Below are positions 8,610-17,218 of a DNA stretch of 64,000 nucleotides, piece by piece. The notes below the pieces were generated by a model. It saw only the letters and a program-made list of their open reading frames with translations. It had not been told where the DNA came from and did not search any database. The stretch lies in the NCBI GenBank assembly GCA_036555515.1, contig DATBLC010000150.1, forward strand, positions 57,228 through 121,227, read 5' to 3'. Position 1 is the stretch's first letter. Each line of letters starts with the position of its first letter. The position numbers and the translations under genes were made by a program. This DNA is from DATACQ01 sp036555515. GTDB lineage: Bacteria > Desulfobacterota > Binatia > UBA9968.

Positions 8610-9779
8610 ATGAGCGCTGGAGCCGGGTTGACAGGCAGTGATTTGTTTCCGCGTTTCTCGGCTGAAGAGTACGGGCGACGTTACCGCGCCATGCGCGAGG
8701 CCATGACCAATGACAACCTCGCAGCGATTCTGGTTTCCGGCGCGCGCGGCTCGTCGGAAGTGCATTATCTGGCAAACTACCTGGCGCAGTCGCCTTGCTG
8801 GCTGCTGTTTCCGCGCGACGGCGATCCAACGGTGTTCATCCATTTCTTTAACCATCAACCTTGCGCCAAAGCGCAGTCAGTAGTTGAAGACGTGCGTTGG
8901 TACGGTCCATCACCGATGCCGGCCATCGTAAAGGAAATACAAAACCGAGGACTGGCAAAAGCCCGAATCGGCATCGTTAGCTTGCGCAGTATAGCGTACG
9001 GTCACATGACCGAGCTGCAAAAACAGTTTCCGCAGGCGGTATTCACCGACTTTGGTCCCGCCTTCACGCGCATCCGCCGGGTGCGGAGCGGGGAAGAAAT
9101 CCCCTATCTGCGCCGCAGCGGATATTTGACTGATCTTGCCTGTGAGTCGCTGGAGCGCGAACTGAGACCCGGCATGACCGAGCAGGATATTCTAGCCGTC
9201 GTCTATAGCGCCTATTTGAAGAATGGCGGCGACCCGGGCATTCACTTTATCGCCACCACGCGGATGGACAATCCAGACCGTTATGTGCCGTGGCAGCGAA
9301 CAACGGCCAGGGTAATTGAATCCGGCAGTGTCGTAATTACTGAACTAACCGTGAGCTACTGGGGTTATTCAACACAGATGCACCGGCCTTTCGCCATCGG
9401 ACGGGAGCCCAATGCGCTATATCGAAAGCTTTTTGACGTGGCTTTGGAATGCTACGAGAATATCCGCAAGATTTGCAAACCCGGCGCTACCAGCGAGGAG
9501 ATCGTCGCCGCCTCTTCGATCATCGAAGAAAACGGCTTTACCACTTACGACAGCGTATTCCACGGTGAAGCCGGCAAGGCACCGGAACTCGGCACGCGCT
9601 CGGCGGCGCACCCTTTGGAAAAATGGACGCTGGAAGAAAACATGGTGCATGTCATCCAACCGAACCCGATCACTAAAGATTTTAAAGCCGGGCTCCAGCT
9701 CGGCGCCGCCGTATTGGTAACCGAAAAAGGCGGCGAGTCGCTGCATAATTATCCCTTCAAGTTTCCAGTGTGCGGTTAA
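8610..9779 (+). CDS. M24 (pita-bread fold) family protein with degenerate metal site
   Basis: A 389-residue protein with the two-domain architecture of creatinase/prolidase: an N-terminal domain (about residues 1-150), then a pita-bread domain to the end. Family landmarks can be aligned, but the metal ligands are mostly replaced. The first Asp is Glu in VITELTVSYWGY, the second Asp is Gln in STQMHRPF, the Glu of the usual TIEPG is Gln in HVIQPNP, and the last Glu is absent in LQLGAAVLVTE. A His is present in SVFHGEAG. Creatinase shows that metal-free members can be enzymes. I infer a non-peptidase hydrolase or a pseudo-enzyme. ATG 8610 has GGGGCGG upstream; a GTG at 8583 is the alternative. 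Confidence 0.8.
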   Translation: MSAGAGLTGSDLFPRFSAEEYGRRYRAMREAMTNDNLAAILVSGARGSSEVHYLANYLAQSPCWLLFPRDGDPTVFIHFFNHQPCAKAQSVVEDVRWYGPSPMPAIVKEIQNRGLAKARIGIVSLRSIAYGHMTELQKQFPQAVFTDFGPAFTRIRRVRSGEEIPYLRRSGYLTDLACESLERELRPGMTEQDILAVVYSAYLKNGGDPGIHFIATTRMDNPDRYVPWQRTTARVIESGSVVITELTVSYWGYSTQMHRPFAIGREPNALYRKLFDVALECYENIRKICKPGATSEEIVAASSIIEENGFTTYDSVFHGEAGKAPELGTRSAAHPLEKWTLEENMVHVIQPNPITKDFKAGLQLGAAVLVTEKGGESLHNYPFKFPVCG

Positions 9780-9867
9780 AAACTAAGTCAATGACGAACG
9801 AACATGGGGCTATCGCATTGGCAAGACCACGCCGGCCCCTTGTGAGCCGCGCAAAGCCTGACCATCC

Positions 9868-11502
9868 ATGAGTGATTCGACGGCATCGAAGCGTTATCCC
9901 GTTCTTATCGCCGGCGCCGGTCCGGTTGGCCTGGCGCTGGCCATCGAACTCGCATATCGCAGTATCCGTTGCCTCGTCGTGGAGCAATCCGACGGCAGCG
10001 TAGAATTTCCGACCACCAATCTCGCCAACACCCGAACCGTCGAGCATCTGCGCCGCTGGGGCATCGCCGACCGCATGCGTTTTGAGTCGGGCTACCCGAC
10101 CGACTATCCGAGAAATTATCTTTTCGTCACGCGCATGGACGGCTACGAAATCGCCCGTTTCGCCCATCCGGCCAACGGCGATCCGGCATCGCGTTCCCCC
10201 TACAGCCCGGAAGGCCGCCTATGGATTTCGAAGCCCTATTTTGACCCCGTCCTACATCAACATGTAAAAATACTGCCTACGGTCGAAGTTCGGTACGATA
10301 CTTCATTCGAATCGTTTCAGCAGGATGACCAGAAAGTCTTCGCCGAAATAGTCGACAGGGAGACCGGGCGGCGTGAAAGAATCGAAGCGGATTATCTAGT
10401 CGGTTGCGACGGTGGCAGAAGCAACATCCGCCGCGCGCTCGGCATCCAGTTTCAAGGTGTCTTTTCGCAAGGAATGAACGTGGCGGTGTTATTTCGCTCA
10501 CCGTTACTCGAACAGACCAACCATGGTCCAGCAGTGCAGTATCAAATCATTAATTCGCAAGTCAACGGCGCCATCGCCGCCGTCGACGGCAAAGAGCTCT
10601 GGCGTTTAAACATACGGAACGTGAAACAAGAACAGTTAGACGTGCTCAACGCGCCGGAGAAGCTTCGCTGCGCGCTGGGGCGAAACATTCCGTTCGAGCT
10701 GTTGGCCGTCCGGCCCTGGACCGGCCACTGTGTGGTCGCCGAACGCTATCAAGAGGGCCGCGTGTTCCTCGCCGGCGACGCGGCGCATTTAAATTGGCCG
10801 GCTGGCGGGTTCGGCATGAACACCGGTGTCGGCGACGCCGTCGATGTTGGTTGGAAAGTCGCGGCAGTGCTCGAAGGTTGGGGCGGGCCGAAATTGCTCG
10901 ATAGTTACACTGCGGAGCGCAAACCGATAGCCATGGTCAACGTCAACGAAGCGGCTGAAATGCGCGCCAGCTTCGACAGCCAAACCCCTTTCTCACCGAA
11001 GATCGAAGAAGAGAACGAAGAAGGAAAACGAGTCCGCGAAAAAGCCCGCGCAGCGATCATGCGCACCCGTGCCAAGGAATTTCAGCACGATTCCGTTGGT
11101 ATTGAACTGGGCTACCGCTATGAAGACTCGCCCATCTGCGTGTCCGACGGCACTTTTGCGCCGCCGTTGGACCACGGCCACTATGTGCCGTCAACTTGGC
11201 CGGGTGCACGGGCTCCCCATGTGTGGCTTAGAGACGGGCGATCGATGCTGGATCTGTTCGGCAAGGGTTTCACGTTGCTGGATCTCGCCGCGAACCTATC
11301 CGGCACATCGGCATTCGCCGCCGCCGCTGCCAACGTCGGCATGCCGATAAACGTCGTCCGACTGCAGGAACCGAGAGTCAAACAAACCTACGAGCGCAGC
11401 CTGGTGTTGATTCGCCCCGACGGCCATGTCGCCTGGCGCGGCGACTCTGTCCCGGCCGACGCCGCTGAAATTATTGATGTCGTCCGGGGCGCCAGTAAGT
11501 AA
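9868..11502 (+). CDS. FAD-dependent aromatic monooxygenase (PheA/TfdB type)
   Basis: A 544-residue flavoprotein hydroxylase. It has the N-terminal FAD dinucleotide fold LIAGAGPVGLALAIEL (about residues 11-26), the DG motif LVGCDGGRSNIRRALGI (about 176-192), and the second FAD motif FLAGDAAHLNWPAGGFGMN (about 300-318). The C-terminal domain (about 420-540) resembles the thioredoxin-like tail of phenol 2-monooxygenases and ends in a short strand with RPDGHVAWRGD. Such enzymes use NAD(P)H and O2 to hydroxylate phenols, other aromatics or polyketides. No ferredoxin or reductase partner is needed. The adjacent amidohydrolase could act further down the same route (inference). Confidence 0.88.
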   Translation: MSDSTASKRYPVLIAGAGPVGLALAIELAYRSIRCLVVEQSDGSVEFPTTNLANTRTVEHLRRWGIADRMRFESGYPTDYPRNYLFVTRMDGYEIARFAHPANGDPASRSPYSPEGRLWISKPYFDPVLHQHVKILPTVEVRYDTSFESFQQDDQKVFAEIVDRETGRRERIEADYLVGCDGGRSNIRRALGIQFQGVFSQGMNVAVLFRSPLLEQTNHGPAVQYQIINSQVNGAIAAVDGKELWRLNIRNVKQEQLDVLNAPEKLRCALGRNIPFELLAVRPWTGHCVVAERYQEGRVFLAGDAAHLNWPAGGFGMNTGVGDAVDVGWKVAAVLEGWGGPKLLDSYTAERKPIAMVNVNEAAEMRASFDSQTPFSPKIEEENEEGKRVREKARAAIMRTRAKEFQHDSVGIELGYRYEDSPICVSDGTFAPPLDHGHYVPSTWPGARAPHVWLRDGRSMLDLFGKGFTLLDLAANLSGTSAFAAAAANVGMPINVVRLQEPRVKQTYERSLVLIRPDGHVAWRGDSVPADAAEIIDVVRGASK

Positions 11503-11638
11503 CCGCCATCTCGTCACTAATCTGCTTATTCCGTTACTCGATCATTTCAATACTCCAGCATTCCACTCTCTACCGCTCCTTGAATTTGTATTCTTGCGGC
11601 CAGCTTTGATAGGATCGTGGCAGACAATAAAGGAGTTA

Positions 11639-11707
11639 ATGAGTACGACGTCATCAGGCAACCGAGTTCGAGCCCGGGACTCACAAGTGCAGTTCAAAAC
11701 GTTCTAG
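11639..11707 (+). other. Micro-ORF with a strong ribosome-binding site (possible leader or remnant)
   Basis: AAAGGAG lies 4 bp before an ATG that opens a 22-codon frame, which ends in the repeat just upstream of the amidohydrolase gene. The encoded peptide (MSTTSSGNRV...) is not recognised. It could be a leader peptide, the stump of an older gene start cut off by the repeat, or chance. The spacing to the next start (59 bp) permits coupling. Confidence 0.3.
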
Positions 11708-11755
11708 CCGTTCAAAACGTTTTGAACCATCTGAATTCTTGAACGAATTGAACTG
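11690..11755. repeat. Inverted repeat of GTTCAAAAC/TTGAACGAA nonamers
   Basis: The left arm GTTCAAAAC GTTCTAGCC GTTCAAAAC and the right arm with TTTTGAACC, CTTGAACGA and ATTGAACTG both keep a 9-bp period. The ends are complementary (CAGTTCAA at 11690 and TTGAACTG at 11748). The centre TTCAAAACGTTTTGAA is a perfect 16-bp palindrome. The element ends 11 bp before the amidohydrolase start, directly abutting its GAGGAAA ribosome-binding site, so an RNA hairpin here could affect translation. Confidence 0.72.
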
Positions 11756-11766
11756 AGGAAATTGCC

Positions 11767-12888
11767 ATGAAAGACGGTTTCAAAGCGATGGATTCCGACA
11801 TGCATGTCATGGAACCCTGCGATCTATGGCAGAAGTACATCGACGAAAAATTCCTCGATCGGGCGCCCATCGGCCTTAACCGGCACAAACGGGACCTCGG
11901 GGTAGACGTCGATGGCAAGATCATGCCGCGCCCCACGCCAAAGTCGAGTCCGGCGCTCGGACCGCTCCGCGAGAAAATTCTTAACGAACGTTATGCGGTG
12001 GAAGAAGCCCGCGGTTTTGACAACGTGGCACAAGTGCAGGCAATGGATAAAGAAGGACTGGACGTAGCGATTCTCTATCCGAGCCGCGGGCTGTTCGTGC
12101 TCGCCGTCGACGGCTTGGATCCGGAACTCGCCGCCGCCATCGCGAAGGGGTATAACGACTGGCTGTATGATTTTTGCAGGGTCGCTCCCGATCGGATGTT
12201 CGGCGCGGCGATCGTAGCGCCGCACGATGTCTCGTCGGCCGTGGCAGAAACCCGCCGCGTCGTGACCGAGCTTGGCTTTCGCAGCATCCTCGTGCGCCCC
12301 AATCACGTCAATGGCAGAATGTGGAGCGATCCCTATTACGATCCGTTGTGGGAAGAATGCCAGAAGCTGGGAATTCCCGTCGGCTTCCATGAAGCCGGGC
12401 GGGTTTTCTTACCGCAACCGGCGATCTCCGAATTCATCCCAAGCTTCGCCATGTTCAACACGCTGTCGTTCCCGATGGCTAACATGTTCGCCTGCGCTGA
12501 TATGATCTACGGCGGAGTTATGGAGCGATTTCCAAAATTGAAAGTCGCATTTTTGGAAGGCAACTGTGCCTGGATTCCCTGGCTCCTCTGGCGCATGGGC
12601 GAATACGCCGAGTTAACCGGCAGGGCTGAACACCCGGAAATGAAACTCGAACCGCTGGAATACTTCCAGCGCCAGTGCTGGGGATCGATTGAATGTGACG
12701 AAGCCGTCGCGAAAAATCTTCCGGATTTCGGCCTTGAAGACAACATCGTCTTCTCAACCGACTACCCGCATCTTGACGTGAAATATCCTCACGCCGTGGA
12801 GAGTTTCTTACGACTCCCATTCAACGCACAAACCAAACGAAAATATTTGTGGGATAACTGCGCCCGGCTTTATGGGTTTGGGTGCTAG
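11767..12888 (+). CDS. Amidohydrolase family protein (COG2159, ACMSD/decarboxylase type)
   Basis: A 373-residue TIM-barrel metalloprotein. Metal-site landmarks are intact: DSDMHVMEP at the N-terminus (D-x-H in place of H-x-H), a central His in PVGFHEAG (about residue 208), FLEGNCAWIPW after strand 6, and the catalytic Asp in FSTDYPH (about 335). The family includes aminocarboxymuconate-semialdehyde decarboxylase, gamma-resorcylate and 5-carboxyvanillate decarboxylases, and simple hydrolases. The substrate is not known. GAGGAAA precedes the ATG. Downstream of an FAD monooxygenase, consistent with aromatic breakdown. Confidence 0.88.
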   Translation: MKDGFKAMDSDMHVMEPCDLWQKYIDEKFLDRAPIGLNRHKRDLGVDVDGKIMPRPTPKSSPALGPLREKILNERYAVEEARGFDNVAQVQAMDKEGLDVAILYPSRGLFVLAVDGLDPELAAAIAKGYNDWLYDFCRVAPDRMFGAAIVAPHDVSSAVAETRRVVTELGFRSILVRPNHVNGRMWSDPYYDPLWEECQKLGIPVGFHEAGRVFLPQPAISEFIPSFAMFNTLSFPMANMFACADMIYGGVMERFPKLKVAFLEGNCAWIPWLLWRMGEYAELTGRAEHPEMKLEPLEYFQRQCWGSIECDEAVAKNLPDFGLEDNIVFSTDYPHLDVKYPHAVESFLRLPFNAQTKRKYLWDNCARLYGFGC

Positions 12889-12948
12889 AAAGACAGTTCA
12901 CGGTCCGCTTTCATGGTGACAAACTGATTTTTTGTCTGGCATTGCGAG

Positions 12949-12966
12949 CCCTTCGAGTGCTCAGGG
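12949..12966. repeat. REP-like short element, copy b
   Basis: CCCTTCGAGTGCTCAGGG, similar to the complement of 325-344 and to 61097-61115. It lies in the 276-bp gap 12889-13164, which otherwise shows no gene that I can support. Confidence 0.4.
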
Positions 12967-13164
12967 TAAACTCCGTGAGGAGTCTTTCCACGCCGGGGAA
13001 ATCCAGCAATTTAGGCCGCTGCAACGCGGGCGGGTTTCGGGTATTTCCTGGCCCGGATTACGTTTCACTTTATCGAGGGCATCTTTCGGAGACATCCTGT
13101 TGATTCAAAGTCGATCAACTAAACCGCCGGCCCCTCGCCGGTTTTCAGGGCAGCGATATTGGCA

Positions 13165-14247
13165 ATGAACTTTCGTTCCTGGAAGACGCTCGCCGGTCTG
13201 GCGGCTTTTATCGCTGTGGTTGGCGGGTTTGCGGTGTGGTGGTGGCGCTCCGCGGGGTACGTCTCAACGGAGGACGCCCGCATCAAAGCCTCCATCGTGG
13301 CCGTCAGCGCGGAAATGACCGCCAAGGTCAACTCCCTGACCAAAGAGGAAGGAGACGCGGTAACCCGGCAGGAAGTGCTTGCGACGCTGGATCGCCGAGA
13401 GCTCGAGATTCAATTGCAGCAAGCGGAGGCGGAGGTGGATCGGTTGCACAACAAAGCGCAGCAGGGGGCGAAGGAGATCGAAGTGCACGTCGCCAGGCAG
13501 AAGGAAGAGGTGGCGAAAGCGGAAGCGGCGCTCAGGGCATCGCGCCACCAACTGGACGATGCGCGCGCCCACGCAGCACAGGCAAAGGAGGATTGGGCGA
13601 GGAATCAGAAGCTCTTCGAGAAAGCGCTTGTGGCCGAGCAGGAATTGGAACGCGCAAGAACCACCTTGCGCCAGGCGGAAGCGCAGACGTCTTTCATGCA
13701 GGAGAAAATCAAAGAAGTAGAGTCCGCGCTGGATTTGGCGCGGATCAAGTTTCAAGAAACGGCCGTTATGGAGGCGGACTTGAAAGCCCGCACGGCCGAC
13801 GTGCGGCGCGCCGAAGCCGTGCTGGCCGAATTGCGGCGCAAGCTGCAACTTACGACGATCCATAGTCCGGTTGCCGGAGTAGTCGTGAAAAAACATGCTC
13901 ACGCTGGGGAAGTGATTCAACACGGGCAACCCATCTATATGATCGTCGATTCCAGCCGCTACTGGATCGAAGCCAACGTCGACGAAACCGAGATTCGTTT
14001 TATTCAGCCAGGTAGCCCCGTGCTCATCAACGTGGATTCCTATCCGGATCAGCAATTCGAAGGCAGAGTGATCGAAGTGGGCGGAGCCACGGTTTCGGAG
14101 TTTTCACTGTTTACACCGCAGAAACTCACGGGGCAGTTCATCAAGTCTACGCAAAGGCTTCCGGTCAAGATATCCGTGGTGAACACCAACGGGGCGCTAA
14201 GAGTCGGCATGCTCGTTGTCGTGCGAATCAGGAAGCACTCCCACTGA
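13165..14247 (+). CDS. HlyD/EmrA-type membrane fusion protein
   Basis: A 360-residue periplasmic adaptor: one N-terminal membrane anchor (about residues 8-27), a biotinyl-lipoyl-like half around VSTEDARIKASIVAVSAEM, and a long Gln/Glu/Arg-rich coiled-coil hairpin (about 75-205). The second lipoyl half (TIHSPVAGVVVKKHAHAGEVI) and a beta-barrel domain with YWIEANVDET follow. This is the EmrA layout, and the gene stops 10 bp before an EmrB-type pump gene. Together they would export drugs, fatty acids or metabolites across the cell envelope using proton motive force. ATG 13165 is chosen over an upstream in-frame TTG at 13159. No adjacent regulator or outer-membrane channel. Confidence 0.9.
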   Translation: MNFRSWKTLAGLAAFIAVVGGFAVWWWRSAGYVSTEDARIKASIVAVSAEMTAKVNSLTKEEGDAVTRQEVLATLDRRELEIQLQQAEAEVDRLHNKAQQGAKEIEVHVARQKEEVAKAEAALRASRHQLDDARAHAAQAKEDWARNQKLFEKALVAEQELERARTTLRQAEAQTSFMQEKIKEVESALDLARIKFQETAVMEADLKARTADVRRAEAVLAELRRKLQLTTIHSPVAGVVVKKHAHAGEVIQHGQPIYMIVDSSRYWIEANVDETEIRFIQPGSPVLINVDSYPDQQFEGRVIEVGGATVSEFSLFTPQKLTGQFIKSTQRLPVKISVVNTNGALRVGMLVVVRIRKHSH

Positions 14248-14257
14248 GGCGCGCGCA

Positions 14258-15811
14258 ATGGATGCAACGGCGAGTCCCTCCCAAAGCCCCGATGGTTTTC
14301 GCAAGTGGTGGGTTGCGATTACTCTTTTTCTGGGAACGATATCGGTGGGCCTGAGCGTGACGGCGGTGAATATCGCGATACCCACCATCATGTCGTCCTT
14401 CGGCGTTTCTTTGAATCGCATTCAGTGGGTCCTGACCGGGTTTATGATTACCCGCACGGTGCTCATTCCCTGCGTCGGCTGGCTGGGGGATCGCATCGGC
14501 GACCGCAATGTCTTCATTCTAAGCACCACTTTATTCACTGTCGGATCGCTGCTCTGTTCGCTTTCCTGGAATGCGGAGTCGCTGATTTTTTTTCGCATCA
14601 TCCAAGGCATTGGAGCGGGACCGCTTCTGGGTGTGGCGATGGCCATAATGTTCGAAGCGTTCCCGCGCAACGAGCGCGGCCTGGCGATGGGCCTCTTTAT
14701 GACCGGATGGTCCTTGGGTCCGTTCTTGGGCCCTCTTCTAGGCGGCTATCTTGCGGAACACGTGCACTGGCGCGCGATCTTTTACATCAATCTCCCCACC
14801 GGTGTGCTGAGCATTGTTGCCGGGTACTACATTCTCCCGCGCACCAAATCGCACGCGGCCGCGGCGCCCCTTGATGGCGCCGGCCTGGTGACCATGATCG
14901 GGGCGACTATCGCGCTGCTGCTCGCCCTGAGCATGGGCCAGGAAGAAGGCTGGGGAAGCCGATTCATCGTCGGCCTTTTCACCTCGGCCGCCATTCTATT
15001 CGTGCTCTTTTTGCTGGCGGAATACAGAGCCAATCAGCCATTTTTAGAACTGCGCTATTTTCGCGAATTGAACTTCAGCTTGGCCAATATCTTAATTTTC
15101 TTTCGCGTCTTCGCTTTTCGCGGCGCCAGTTTTCTGGCGTCCCTGTTTCTTCAGAAAGCTCTCAACTATAGCCCCACCCAGGCCGGCATTTTTCTTCTCC
15201 CCGGCGCCGTCATCACGGGTCTCTGGTCACCGCTGGCCGGACGATTTAGCGACCGATTGGGTCCTCGCCTTCCAATCGTGTCGGGTTTCATCATTCTCAT
15301 CGTTGCGGTATACGGCCTGTCCATGATGACGCTTTGGACAACCATTACAATGATCTTCCTTTGCTTGTGCCTCAAGAGCGTGGGCGAGTCGAGCTTGAAT
15401 GCGCCCCTCAACACGCTGGCACTAGGGGCTTTGCCGGAAGGTCGTGCTCGCATGGGCAGCGGCATCATCGGCATGAGTCGAGGACTGGGAGAGGCATTCG
15501 GCGTCGGCGTCTTCAGTTTTCTTCTCGAGCGATACGCCTATCTCAATCTTTATTCCATCCCCCCGCTTCAAGGGGCTGCTTTTGTCACCAGCGAGCGTTT
15601 TGAAGCGCTCTCTCACATCCGCGGGCTCCTGATTCACGCCGGTCAATTCGGTCTCGCCTTGGAAGAGCGGGCTCAGTCCTTGCTGGCCCACGCGCTCATC
15701 ACGCAAGCGCTAACGCGCGCGTATCAAGATTTGTTCTTCCTTATCGCGCTTATCTATGTGGGCCTGATGGCGATTGCCCTATTCTTGCGCACTCCCAAGC
15801 CGAAATCTTAA
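14258..15811 (+). CDS. DHA2-family (EmrB/QacA) MFS efflux transporter
   Basis: A 517-residue inner-membrane protein with about 14 hydrophobic segments, the DHA2 number. It has the early motif TAVNIAIPTIMSSF in TM1, GWLGDRIGDRNVF in the loop 2-3 position, and the antiporter motif-C-like GWSLGPFLGPLLGGYL in TM5. The N-terminal 18 residues are Ser/Pro-rich and soluble. ATG 14258 with GAGG upstream gives the family's usual length; an earlier in-frame TTG (14216) would overlap the emrA-like gene. It pairs with the membrane-fusion gene just upstream. Confidence 0.9.
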   Translation: MDATASPSQSPDGFRKWWVAITLFLGTISVGLSVTAVNIAIPTIMSSFGVSLNRIQWVLTGFMITRTVLIPCVGWLGDRIGDRNVFILSTTLFTVGSLLCSLSWNAESLIFFRIIQGIGAGPLLGVAMAIMFEAFPRNERGLAMGLFMTGWSLGPFLGPLLGGYLAEHVHWRAIFYINLPTGVLSIVAGYYILPRTKSHAAAAPLDGAGLVTMIGATIALLLALSMGQEEGWGSRFIVGLFTSAAILFVLFLLAEYRANQPFLELRYFRELNFSLANILIFFRVFAFRGASFLASLFLQKALNYSPTQAGIFLLPGAVITGLWSPLAGRFSDRLGPRLPIVSGFIILIVAVYGLSMMTLWTTITMIFLCLCLKSVGESSLNAPLNTLALGALPEGRARMGSGIIGMSRGLGEAFGVGVFSFLLERYAYLNLYSIPPLQGAAFVTSERFEALSHIRGLLIHAGQFGLALEERAQSLLAHALITQALTRAYQDLFFLIALIYVGLMAIALFLRTPKPKS

Positions 15812-15839
15812 TTATGACTCGCCGGCCCTGTATTTGTGA

Positions 15840-15985
15840 CTTTTGCGGTTCGAGGGGATAATGCACCTGCACCCCGAGCATATAGGGATTCACCTTTTCG
15901 GGACGGTTGGATGCAAAGACGCCAGTTGTTGCAGGCGTCGTCCTTCAGGAGGATGTGACCCAGATCGAAGTTGGTCACCGGATAG
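15840..15985 (-). pseudogene. Relic of an Asp-box propeller gene
   Basis: The coding strand of this stretch matches part of the intact propeller gene at 19359-20435. LGHILLKDDACNNWRLC corresponds to LGHILLSDDGGENWRIC, and after a frame change NRPEKVNPYMLGVQVHYPLE corresponds to NGLEKENPYMPWVLLHHPL. On the DNA level the alignment is continuous (for example GCATATAGGG and CAGGAGGATGTGACC are shared). Only about 45-50 codons remain, in two frames, directly abutting the stop of the TctC-like gene. It is a decayed fragment of a second copy. Confidence 0.75.
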
Positions 15986-15995
15986 ATGTCTAGGG

Positions 15996-16997
15996 CTAGT
16001 TCTTTGTAGCTTCCGCTTCTACCAACGATTTCATCTTTTCGAACTCTTGGTAGAGATTGTTGATCCACTGCTGAACTTTCTCCGGCGGGACGTAGGAGAG
16101 CGTAAAGCCGACTTTCTCAATCTGCGCGCGGTACATTGGGTCGTCAATGGCCTTTTTATGGGCCGCACCCAGGATGTCGCGGACCTCTTTGCTTGTCCCC
16201 GGCGGCGCCACGAGCGCAAAGACAACCGAACCAAGATAGCCTGACGAAGGCGATAACCCCGCCTGCTCGAGAGTCGGCGTGTCAGGCAATTGCGGGTTAC
16301 GTTCCGAATCGAAGAGGAGAATGGGTCTTGCGTCTCCGCTCTTGTAAAAGGCCGACCCGGAGGTCAGAGTCGTGCCGACGATGTCAGTCTCACCGCGAAT
16401 GAGCGATGTCATCGCGGGCGCCGCTCCCTTGAAACCGGTCACAAACGAATAACGGACTTTCTTTTCCTCGAGTGCGATCATCGCGGCGATCGTAGTCGAA
16501 GAATATTTACTGAATGCCCCGATCTTTATTGGCCGTTGCGCCGCCACCTTAGCCAGGTCGTCGAACCGTTGAATAGGTCCTTTTGCGTTTGCAAAGATGA
16601 CTCCGGGGGAAGCAGCATTTGTAGCAATCCAGGCGAATTCTCTTCCCCGAAAGCGAACCTTGAAGAACGTTTCATCACTGGCAACGGCCGAGCCCGCCAT
16701 AACCCCGACCGTGTAACCGTCCGGCTTGCTACGGCTAAAGATGTCTTCGCCGGTACGCGGGGGCGGCAGGTTTTTGACGATCACGGGGACACCCAAATAC
16801 TTGGACAAATAAGGCGCTAAGGACCTGCCCGCGGAATCTGACGCGCCACCGGGGGCGAATGCGACGATCAGCTCGATAGGTCCAGTCGGATATTTCGTCT
16901 GGGACAGCACCGCCGTTTGAGCCATTATTACCAGTGATAAAGACACTACCATGTGACGCGCCAATACGACGATGCGCGCGAATCGATGCTTTTTCAT
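15996..16997 (-). CDS. Tripartite tricarboxylate transporter substrate-binding protein (TctC/Bug family)
   Basis: A 333-residue secreted protein with a signal peptide (about residues 1-32). The Bug signature YPTGPIELIVAFAPGGASDSAGR follows, then NAKGPIQRFDDLAK and the C-terminal lobe with VAPPGTSKEVRD. The family binds carboxylates in the periplasm and hands them to TctA/TctB. The ATG at 16997 (MKKHRF) is preferred to one at 17009, which sits against the AGGAG. Divergently transcribed from a TctA-TctB permease at 17219 across a 221-bp shared control region, so the two probably form one transporter. Confidence 0.9.
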   Translation of the reverse strand: MKKHRFARIVVLARHMVVSLSLVIMAQTAVLSQTKYPTGPIELIVAFAPGGASDSAGRSLAPYLSKYLGVPVIVKNLPPPRTGEDIFSRSKPDGYTVGVMAGSAVASDETFFKVRFRGREFAWIATNAASPGVIFANAKGPIQRFDDLAKVAAQRPIKIGAFSKYSSTTIAAMIALEEKKVRYSFVTGFKGAAPAMTSLIRGETDIVGTTLTSGSAFYKSGDARPILLFDSERNPQLPDTPTLEQAGLSPSSGYLGSVVFALVAPPGTSKEVRDILGAAHKKAIDDPMYRAQIEKVGFTLSYVPPEKVQQWINNLYQEFEKMKSLVEAEATKN

Positions 16998-17218
16998 GGC
17001 GATACACATCTCCTGTTAATGCGTCGAATCGAATCCTGTTCGATGTGCCGACTTCACTCACGGCGAGAACTACCACCGAGGCTAGCAGTCGTCAAGCAAC
17101 TTTATTGCCTCAATGCATTCGATTGACGAGTCGAACATCATTGGGATATTCAAGCTCTGCGGCACCCCTTTGTGTCGGGGCGCCTCATTGCCGTTCGAAG
17201 AGTGGGAGGAATGCGCGA

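Noticed and set aside
9868..12888. Biosynthetic (polyketide-type) cluster around the FAD monooxygenase
   Set aside because: No PKS, NRPS, cyclase or methyltransferase genes nearby; a catabolic reading fits the amidohydrolase context better.
12971..13130. Minus-strand open frame (MSPKDALDKV...) in the gap before the EmrA-like gene
   Set aside because: No convincing ribosome-binding site, no recognisable family, short; part of it is the REP-like element.
16934..17218. N-terminal extension of the TctA-TctB permease by 95 codons
   Set aside because: It would overlap the divergent TctC-like gene and has no homology-like features; ATG 17219 has GGGAGG and starts at the family's usual N-terminus.
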